From Gulosibacter sediminis (GTDB lineage Bacteria > Actinomycetota > Actinomycetes > Actinomycetales > Microbacteriaceae): a stretch of DNA of 28,870 nt. Below the pieces are notes generated by a model that worked only from the letters and a program-made list of their open reading frames with translations, was not told where the DNA came from and made no database searches. A program made the position numbers and the translations under genes. The stretch covers positions 41,329 through 70,198 of the forward strand of contig NZ_JACXJG010000012.1 of the NCBI RefSeq assembly GCF_014904065.1. Direction: 5' to 3'. Shown here piece by piece: positions 8,095-15,358 of the stretch. Positions within the stretch are counted from its first letter, which is position 1, and each line of letters opens with the position of its first letter.

Positions 8095-8139
8095 CAGCGC
8101 ATCGAACGCGGGGCGACGCCCCAACGACAAGGGAAGAAC

Positions 8140-9783
8140 ATGTCAGAACTTACGATTAACCCGGAGGAGATCCGCAGCGCGCTCAGCGACTTTGCGAACT
8201 CCTACCGTCCCCAGGGCGCCGAGGCTACCGAGGTCGGAACCGTCATCTCGGCGGCCGACGGTATTGCCCGCATCGAGGGCCTGCCCTCGACCATGGCCAA
8301 CGAGCTGCTCCGCTTCGCCGACGGCACCCTCGGCCTCGCGCAGAACCTTGAAGAAGACCAGATCGGTGCCATTGTGCTCGGCCCGTTCGGCGGCATCGTC
8401 GAGGGCATGGAAGTCACCCGAACCGGCGAGGTCCTCTCGGTTCCGGTCGGCGAGGGCTACCTCGGCCGCGTTGTCGACCCGCTCGGCGCACCGATGGACG
8501 GCCTCGGCGAGATCACCGGTATCGAGGGCCGTCGAGCCCTCGAGCTACAGGCTCCCGGCGTTATGGCCCGCCAGTCGGTTGAAGAGCCGCTCGAGACCGG
8601 CATCAAGTCGATTGACGCGATGATCCCGATCGGCCGTGGCCAGCGCCAGCTGATCATTGGCGACCGCCAGACGGGTAAGACCGCCATTGCGATCGACGCG
8701 ATCATCAACCAGAAGGCGAACTGGGAGACCGGTGACCCCTCGAAGCAGGTTCGCTGCATCTACGTCGCCATCGGACAGAAGGGCTCGACCATTGCTTCGG
8801 TGCGCGGCGCGCTCGAAGAGGCCGGCGCCCTCGAGTACACGACTATCGTCGCGTCGCCCGCATCCGACCCGGCCGGCTTCAAGTACCTCTCGGCATACAC
8901 CGGCTCGGCCATCGGCCAGCACTGGATGTACGGCGGCAAGCACGTGCTCATCGTGTTTGACGACCTGTCGAAGCAGGCCGAGGCCTACCGCGCCGTGTCG
9001 CTGCTGCTGCGTCGCCCGCCGGGCCGCGAGGCGTACCCGGGTGACGTCTTCTACCTGCACTCGCGCCTCCTCGAGCGTTGCGCGAAGCTCTCGGATGCGC
9101 TCGGTGCGGGGTCGATGACCGGTCTTCCGATCATCGAGACCAAGGCGAACGACGTCGGTGCGTACATCCCCACCAACGTCATCTCGATCACCGACGGCCA
9201 GATCTTCCTGCAGTCCGACCTCTTCCTCGCGAACCAGCGCCCGGCGGTCGACGTCGGTGTGTCGGTTTCTCGAGTTGGTGGTGCGGCCCAGCGCAAGCAC
9301 ATCAAGAAGGTTTCGGGCACGCTGAAGATCGACCTTGCGCAGTACCGCGACCTCGCGGCGTTCTCGATGTTCGCATCCGACCTCGACGACACGACCAAGC
9401 GTCAGCTCGACCGCGGTGCGCGCCTCACTGAGCTCCTCCGCCAGGGCCAGTACAGCCCGTACCCGATCGAAGAGCAGGTCGTTTCGATCTGGGCCGGCAC
9501 CAACGGCAAGCTCGACAAGGTTGAGGTCTCGGACGTGCTGCGCTTCGAGCAGGAACTGCTCGACTACCTCAAGCGCAACACCGACGTGCTCGACCGTCTG
9601 CGCGCCTCGGGCAAGCTTGAGGATGAGACCATTGCGGCCATGGACAAGGGCATCGACGACTTCACCGCGAGCTTCCGTAGCTCCGACGGCAGGGGCATCG
9701 GCAAGCCCGGTCGCGAAGAATTCGACGCTGCGGAAGCCGAGGACGTGAACCAGGAGCAGATCGTCCGCGGTAAGCGCAAGTAG
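8140..9783 (+). CDS. atpA: ATP synthase F1 subunit alpha
   Basis: Non-catalytic nucleotide-binding subunit of the F1 head. 547 residues: beta-barrel domain (about 25-95), nucleotide-binding domain with P-loop GDRQTGKT (about 174-181), then the helical C-terminal domain. Further signatures are [26 protein letters not shown] written across the barrel/ATPase junction, [16 protein letters not shown], the [34 protein letters not shown] stretch and the arginine-finger region around [10 protein letters not shown]. The C-terminal 35 residues are acidic, as in other Actinobacteria. ATG 8140 follows AAGGGAAGAAC. It ends 26 bases before atpG. Confidence 0.98.
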   Translation: MSELTINPEEIRSALSDFANSYRPQGAEATEVGTVISAADGIARIEGLPSTMANELLRFADGTLGLAQNLEEDQIGAIVLGPFGGIVEGMEVTRTGEVLSVPVGEGYLGRVVDPLGAPMDGLGEITGIEGRRALELQAPGVMARQSVEEPLETGIKSIDAMIPIGRGQRQLIIGDRQTGKTAIAIDAIINQKANWETGDPSKQVRCIYVAIGQKGSTIASVRGALEEAGALEYTTIVASPASDPAGFKYLSAYTGSAIGQHWMYGGKHVLIVFDDLSKQAEAYRAVSLLLRRPPGREAYPGDVFYLHSRLLERCAKLSDALGAGSMTGLPIIETKANDVGAYIPTNVISITDGQIFLQSDLFLANQRPAVDVGVSVSRVGGAAQRKHIKKVSGTLKIDLAQYRDLAAFSMFASDLDDTTKRQLDRGARLTELLRQGQYSPYPIEEQVVSIWAGTNGKLDKVEVSDVLRFEQELLDYLKRNTDVLDRLRASGKLEDETIAAMDKGIDDFTASFRSSDGRGIGKPGREEFDAAEAEDVNQEQIVRGKRK

Positions 9784-9809
9784 TCGGCGACGGGAGCGAG
9801 AGGAGAACC

Positions 9810-10706
9810 ATGGGAGCACAGCTTCGCGAGTACCGAGCCCGCATTAAGTCGGCTCAGACGATGCAGAAGGTCACGAGTGCCATGGAGTTGATCGCGACTT
9901 CGCGTATCGCCAAGGCTCGTCGTCGAATGGAAGAGTCCAACCCGTACGCCCGGGCCGTGACGCAGGCGGTTTCGGCCGCCGCGACCTACGCCGACATCGA
10001 TCACGTCCTGCTCAACGAGCACGACGAAGTCAAGCGCGCTGCGATCGTCGTATTTACGAGCGACCGCGGCCTCAACGGCGCCTTCTCGTCGGGTGTGTTG
10101 AAGGAATCCGAAGAACTGGCGACCATGCTGCGCGAGCAGGGCAAGGAAGTCGTGTTCTACCTTGTCGGACGCAAGGCGGTTGGCTACTTCACCTTCCGCC
10201 GACGCACGTTCGAGCAGGAGTGGACCGGCACGACCGAGAAGCCGGTCTTCGGCACCGCTAAGGAGATCGGTAAGGCGCTTGTCGAGCGCTTCACCGACCA
10301 CCACACCACCGGTGGCGTGCAGGAAATCCACGTCATCTATAACCGCTTTGTCAGCATGGTGACCCAGGACCCCACCACGGTTCGCCTGCTGCCGCTCGAG
10401 GTTGTCGAGGGCGAAGCCGGCGAGTCCGGCATGGAAGACCTCTTCCCGCTCTACGACTTCGAGCCCGACCCGGCCTCCGTGCTTGACGCGCTGCTGCCGG
10501 TCTACATCGAGGCACGCCTGTTCAACGCCATGCTGCACTCCGCGGCAAGCGAGCAGGCCGCACGCCAGCGGGCAATGAAGGCAGCATCCGACAACGCCCA
10601 AGAATTGGTGCGTGACTACAGCCGGCTTGCCAACAACGCCCGCCAGGCTGAAATTACGCAGCAGATTAGCGAAATCGTGAGCGGCGCGGACGCGCTCGCT
10701 TCTTAA
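9810..10706 (+). CDS. atpG: ATP synthase F1 subunit gamma
   Basis: Central shaft that couples c-ring rotation to catalysis. 298 residues, family length. The N-terminal helix [20 protein letters not shown] continues with [15 protein letters not shown], and the C-terminal helix carries the signature [19 protein letters not shown] with the conserved Asn/Ala-rich [21 protein letters not shown] end. The middle Rossmann-like part contains [23 protein letters not shown] is a strong ribosome binding site for ATG 9810. It lies between atpA and atpD as usual. Confidence 0.97.
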   Translation: MGAQLREYRARIKSAQTMQKVTSAMELIATSRIAKARRRMEESNPYARAVTQAVSAAATYADIDHVLLNEHDEVKRAAIVVFTSDRGLNGAFSSGVLKESEELATMLREQGKEVVFYLVGRKAVGYFTFRRRTFEQEWTGTTEKPVFGTAKEIGKALVERFTDHHTTGGVQEIHVIYNRFVSMVTQDPTTVRLLPLEVVEGEAGESGMEDLFPLYDFEPDPASVLDALLPVYIEARLFNAMLHSAASEQAARQRAMKAASDNAQELVRDYSRLANNARQAEITQQISEIVSGADALAS

Positions 10707-12206
<1,500 letters not shown>

Positions 12207-12209
12207 CGC

Positions 12210-12485
12210 ATGGTCAACTCCGCAAACCAGCTGCACGTGACCGTCGTTTCGGCGACGGCCACCGTGTGGGAAGGCCAGGCGAGCCAGGTCATCGCCCGCA
12301 CCGTCGAAGGTGAGATCGGCATTCGTGCCGACCACACCCCGGTGCTCGCGATCCTTGCCGATGGCAAGGTGCGCGTGACCACCGCCGAGGGCAAGCAGAT
12401 CCACGCGCACGCGGCGGATGGCTTCCTTTCGGTGGCGAACAACGTGGTGACCGTCGTCGCCGGTGAGGCCTCCATTACCGAGTGA
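12210..12485 (+). CDS. atpC: ATP synthase F1 subunit epsilon, short form
   Basis: Shaft-base subunit that contacts gamma and the c-ring. At 91 residues only the N-terminal beta-sandwich is present (LHVTVVSATATVWEGQASQVIARTVEG split over the first strands, then GIRADHTPVLAILADGKVRV and FLSVANNVVTVVAGEA). The C-terminal two-helix domain that inhibits ATP hydrolysis in E. coli and Bacillus is absent; there is no frameshift, since the TGA overlaps the yaaA start. Short epsilons occur in some Actinobacteria, so this is likely the native state. ATG 12210 is preceded by AAGGA inside the end of atpD. Confidence 0.95.
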   Translation: MVNSANQLHVTVVSATATVWEGQASQVIARTVEGEIGIRADHTPVLAILADGKVRVTTAEGKQIHAHAADGFLSVANNVVTVVAGEASITE

Positions 12486-13243
12486 CCTCGTCATTCCTCG
12501 TGCTATTGCCGCCGTCCGAAACCAAATCGGACGGCGGCAATCGCCGTCTCAGCAAGAAACTCCACTGGCCCGAGCTCGAGCCGGTGCGTGCGAACGTGCG
12601 CGAAAGCCTGTTGCAGCTTGCCCATGGCTCACCCGACGCCGCGCGCTCGGCGCTCAAGATCTCGCCGAAGCTCGCTGAGACTGAGCTCGAGCGCAATCGC
12701 GCCCTCGACGATGCGCCGCGCAAACCCGCGATCGAGCGGTACACGGGCGTGCTCTACGACGCCATCGCCGCCGAGACACTGTCGACCGAGGGCCGGGCCT
12801 GGGTCGAGCGCCACGTCGCCATCCATTCCGCGTTGTATGGACTGATCATGGCAGGCGACCCGATCGCGGCCTACCGGCTGTCCCACGACTCCAGACTGCC
12901 CGGGGCACCCCTCAAGCAGCGCTGGCGCACGCACATCGCCACCGCGCTGCGGGCGCATCGGGGGCCCATCCTCGACCTCCGCTCGAAGGGGTACGTCGGT
13001 TTGGGGCCGCTCGACCACGGGGCCGACCGTGCTTGGGGTGACGTGAAGGAACGTCTTGACGACGGCTCGACTCGCTCGCTCAATCACTTCAACAAGCAGA
13101 ACAAGGGCCTGCTCATCCGGGCCATGGCCGAGCGCTTCGCTGGCGAGGCCGAGCCGACCTCGCTCGCCGAGGTGATGGATGCACTCAGTTCGTTCGCGAG
13201 CTGGGAACGACGCGCCGTCGGAACCCTCGACGTCGTCCGTTGA
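12482..13243 (+). CDS. yaaA: YaaA/DUF328 family peroxide-stress protein
   Basis: Homologue of E. coli YaaA, a DNA-binding protein of the HhH-GPD-like superfamily that limits intracellular free iron and Fenton damage under peroxide stress. The 253-residue protein opens with the diagnostic LLPPSETK and continues with LSKKLHW. Near the C-terminus it has NHFNKQNKGLLIRAM, matching the family's Asn-x-x-Lys-x-x-Lys-Gly region, then a short C-terminal helix ending LDVVR. GTG 12482 overlaps the atpC stop (GTGA), so it is translationally coupled to the ATP synthase operon. Codons 9-20 form a long perfect inverted repeat that could attenuate its expression. The function is assigned from the family; the link to ATP synthase is only positional. 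Confidence 0.88.
   Translation: MTSSFLVLLPPSETKSDGGNRRLSKKLHWPELEPVRANVRESLLQLAHGSPDAARSALKISPKLAETELERNRALDDAPRKPAIERYTGVLYDAIAAETLSTEGRAWVERHVAIHSALYGLIMAGDPIAAYRLSHDSRLPGAPLKQRWRTHIATALRAHRGPILDLRSKGYVGLGPLDHGADRAWGDVKERLDDGSTRSLNHFNKQNKGLLIRAMAERFAGEAEPTSLAEVMDALSSFASWERRAVGTLDVVR
12505..12541 (+). terminator. Terminator-like 15-bp inverted repeat at the end of the atp operon, inside yaaA
   Basis: ATTGCCGCCGTCCGA (12505-12519) and TCGGACGGCGGCAAT (12527-12541) are exact reverse complements around a 7-base loop, AACCAAA. The stem starts 19 bases past the atpC stop codon. It is encoded by the conserved LLPPSETKSDGGN residues of yaaA. No U-tract follows, so it may be an attenuator or an mRNA 3'-end stabiliser rather than a full terminator. 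Confidence 0.5.
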
Positions 13244-13309
13244 TGGAGCGGACGTCGTACCCGAGTTGTGACTTTGCGCATTGGTGCGCTTCGCGCGAGG
13301 TTGCCGCGT

Positions 13310-13315
13310 TAAGGT
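13310..13315 (+). promoter_or_regulatory. Possible -10 element for the DUF5684-like gene
   Basis: TAAGGT (TAnnnT) lies 39 bases before ATG 13355, leaving room for a short leader with the AGGAG ribosome binding site at 13343-13347. No clear -35. Weak evidence on its own. Confidence 0.3.
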
Positions 13316-13354
13316 CTTGACGTATCTCTCATCTCGCACATTAGGAGCGAATCA

Positions 13355-14158
13355 ATGTACGACTACCACTATGCCGCCTCGTTTGGCGTGGGGACGATCA
13401 TCATCGGTCTCGTCATCGGCTTGCTCAGCTACGCCATTACCGCCTTCTTCCTCATGAAGGTATTTGAGAAGATGAACATCGAGGGTTGGAAGGCTTGGGT
13501 GCCCATCTACAGTCAGTGGGTGCTCCTCGAGGCCGGTGGCAATCCTGGCTGGATTTCCCTGGCTTTCCTCGTCAGCTGGATTCCCTTCCTCGGGCAGCTT
13601 GCCGCCATCGCCGCCGTTGTGTTCCTCGCGATTTCGATCTACCGCATCGGCATCGGCTTCAACAAGGAGGGCGCCTGGGTCGTCCTCTGGATCTTCCTGC
13701 CTATCGTCTGGCTCGCCATCGTGGCATTTGACAGCTCGAAGTGGCGCGGCCTGCCCGATGGCAAGGTTGCGGGCCCCTCGGCAGCCGGCGCGAACCGGGG
13801 CGTTCAGCCCTACTCGACTGTGGGCTACCAGCAGCCCGGTGGCTACGCGCAGCAGCCGGGGTCGTACCCGGCACAGCCCCCGCAGCAGGGGTATGGTCAG
13901 CAGCCCGGTTACAGCCAGCAGCCGAATCAGTACGGCCAGCAGGCCGCCCAGCCGAACCAGTACGGCCAGCAGCCCACGCAGGGTGGCCAGCAGCAGAACC
14001 CTTATAGTCAGCAGCCCGGCCAGTCGGGCCAGCCGAACCAGTACGGTCAGCAGGCAGGCACGCCGGGTCAGACAGGCACGAACGGCGTCTCCGACAACCC
14101 GTACGGAGGGTCGAACGAGAACCCTTACGGCGGCGACTACAACCGCAATAACTCCTAG
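13355..14158 (+). CDS. DUF5684-like membrane protein with Q/G/Y/P-rich disordered tail
   Basis: Function unknown. Residues 1-130 form a four-helix membrane domain (about 8-33, 59-78, 80-97 and 107-125) with the conserved-looking FEKMNIEGWKAWVPIYSQWV loop and a WRGLP end, resembling DUF5684-type proteins of Actinobacteria. Residues 140-267 are low complexity: QQPG, QQG and NPYGG units with three exact PNQYGQQ copies, predicted disordered. Such tails occur on actinobacterial membrane proteins thought to act at the cell pole or wall, but no role is assigned here. ATG 13355 follows AGGAG with 7 bases between. It is a single gene, with a good terminator after it. Confidence 0.75.
   Translation: MYDYHYAASFGVGTIIIGLVIGLLSYAITAFFLMKVFEKMNIEGWKAWVPIYSQWVLLEAGGNPGWISLAFLVSWIPFLGQLAAIAAVVFLAISIYRIGIGFNKEGAWVVLWIFLPIVWLAIVAFDSSKWRGLPDGKVAGPSAAGANRGVQPYSTVGYQQPGGYAQQPGSYPAQPPQQGYGQQPGYSQQPNQYGQQAAQPNQYGQQPTQGGQQQNPYSQQPGQSGQPNQYGQQAGTPGQTGTNGVSDNPYGGSNENPYGGDYNRNNS
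13922..14053 (+). repeat. Imperfect repeat coding for PNQYGQQ units
   Basis: Three 21-base units coding PNQYGQQ lie at 13922-13942, 13952-13972 and 14033-14053, in one reading frame, within a wider CAG-rich tract. The units are nearly identical at DNA level, so recent duplication or slippage is likely. Confidence 0.7.
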
Positions 14159-14230
14159 GAACCGTCAAGGTTCGCGATCGGGGGAGTTCTCCACAGATCG
14201 TGGCCCCGCGGAGTAATCCACGGATTCTCT

Positions 14231-14263
14231 GGACCCGTCAGCGCACAGCTGGCGGGTCCTTCT
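14231..14263 (+). terminator. Intrinsic terminator after the DUF5684-like gene
   Basis: GGACCCGTCAGC (14231-14242), loop GCACA, GCTGGCGGGTCC (14248-14259): 12 pairs with one G-U, followed by TTCT. It sits 73 bases after the stop codon and closes this transcription unit just before the next promoter. Confidence 0.7.
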
Positions 14264-14268
14264 AGCTT
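14263..14268 (+). promoter_or_regulatory. -10 element for the DUF4192 gene
   Basis: TAGCTT directly follows the terminator stem and lies 7 bases before ATG 14276. No Shine-Dalgarno is present, so a leaderless mRNA is expected. Confidence 0.45.
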
Positions 14269-14275
14269 GAGCGGC

Positions 14276-15358
14276 ATGACCTCTCCACGCATCCTCACTT
14301 CGATCCACGAAGTCCTCCGCACAATCCCCGAAGTGCTCGGCTTTACGCCGACCGAATCCCTCGTCGTCATTCCCTTTAGCGGCGGCCCGAGCAGCGCCAT
14401 GATCCGCGTCGACCTGCCGCAACCGGCGGGCGACGACGCCGAACACTTCAGCCATGCCGTGCTCGAGCACGTGCTTCGCCTGGGTGACGTCGAGCGTGTG
14501 TTCTTCGCCGTCTTCACCTCGAAGGCCCACGCCGGCGAGATCGCGCCATACACGATCGAACTCGAGACACTCGCACGACAGTCGAGGCGACTCGGACTCC
14601 ACATCGTGGGTGGCGCCTGCGTCGCGGGTGACGCGTGGTCGGAGTACTGGGGCGCACGCGGTGGTCCCCGCGACGAGGTGGTGTCAGCGCTGGCGCCGGT
14701 GATCCCCGCCGACGTGTCCGAGGCGACCGAGATCGCTTCAGCGCCCGAAGAGGCCAGGTCGCGCGTCGAAGAGCTGCTCGCAGAACACGCCCGACTCGCC
14801 GAGATCACCGACGACGAAGTGCTGTGCGCGTGGAACCTCTACCTCGACGGCGCGCGGTGGCTCGACCCTGAGTACGAGCCGATCCTCGTAGCCCTCGTCA
14901 GCCGTGGCCTGCGTCGGCTCCGCACCCTCGAACTCATCGTCGCGAACGGCGCGCTCGGCAGCGAGATCTGCGAGCGCGTCGAGGCGATTTGGCTCGACCT
15001 CGCCGAAAACATGCCCGAGGCCGAACTAACGGGGCTCACCGAAGTGTTCGCGGACTTCATTCCGGCCGACCTGGCACGAGTCGATCGGGCGATCAGCGCG
15101 CTGCGCAGCATCGCGAGCCACGTCAGCGAGCGTGAGGCTCGTGGCGCGCTGGCCGCCCTGGCCTGGTTGACCTGCCTCGCGGGGCGCGCCTCGATCGCGA
15201 GTGAATACGCGCGCAGGGCGCTGCGTGCGGGCCATCATGCCCTCGCCGCCCAAGTGCTTGAGCGTATCGACCAGGGGTACGTGCCCGGCTGGGTCGTCGG
15301 CTCCGGATGCGCTGGCCCCGGTCGCTACAGCGAGCTCGACGACTCGGTACCCGAATGA
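14276..15358 (+). CDS. DUF4192 domain-containing protein
   Basis: Function unknown; a cytoplasmic protein of 360 residues. The N-terminal segment (HEVLRTIPEVLGFTPTES, then LVVIPFSGG and MIRVDLP) is the typical opening of the actinobacterial DUF4192 family. The rest is acidic and helix-rich. The C-terminal third (about 270-345) is Ala/Arg/Leu-rich with EYARRALRAGHHALAAQVL, resembling a TPR-like helical repeat. ATG 14276 is chosen over TTG 14267 because a -10 element ends 7 bases upstream. The stop overlaps the ATG of the FtsK/EccC-like ATPase (ATGA), so the two are translationally coupled and probably act together. No catalytic motif is recognisable. Confidence 0.8.
   Translation: MTSPRILTSIHEVLRTIPEVLGFTPTESLVVIPFSGGPSSAMIRVDLPQPAGDDAEHFSHAVLEHVLRLGDVERVFFAVFTSKAHAGEIAPYTIELETLARQSRRLGLHIVGGACVAGDAWSEYWGARGGPRDEVVSALAPVIPADVSEATEIASAPEEARSRVEELLAEHARLAEITDDEVLCAWNLYLDGARWLDPEYEPILVALVSRGLRRLRTLELIVANGALGSEICERVEAIWLDLAENMPEAELTGLTEVFADFIPADLARVDRAISALRSIASHVSEREARGALAALAWLTCLAGRASIASEYARRALRAGHHALAAQVLERIDQGYVPGWVVGSGCAGPGRYSELDDSVPE

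Noticed and set aside
8545..9819. 424-codon minus-strand frame opposite atpA, and a similar 388-codon frame at 11328-12494 opposite atpD and atpC
   Set aside because: Shadow frames of highly biased coding sequence, rich in Arg/Val/Asp/Leu without any fold signature.
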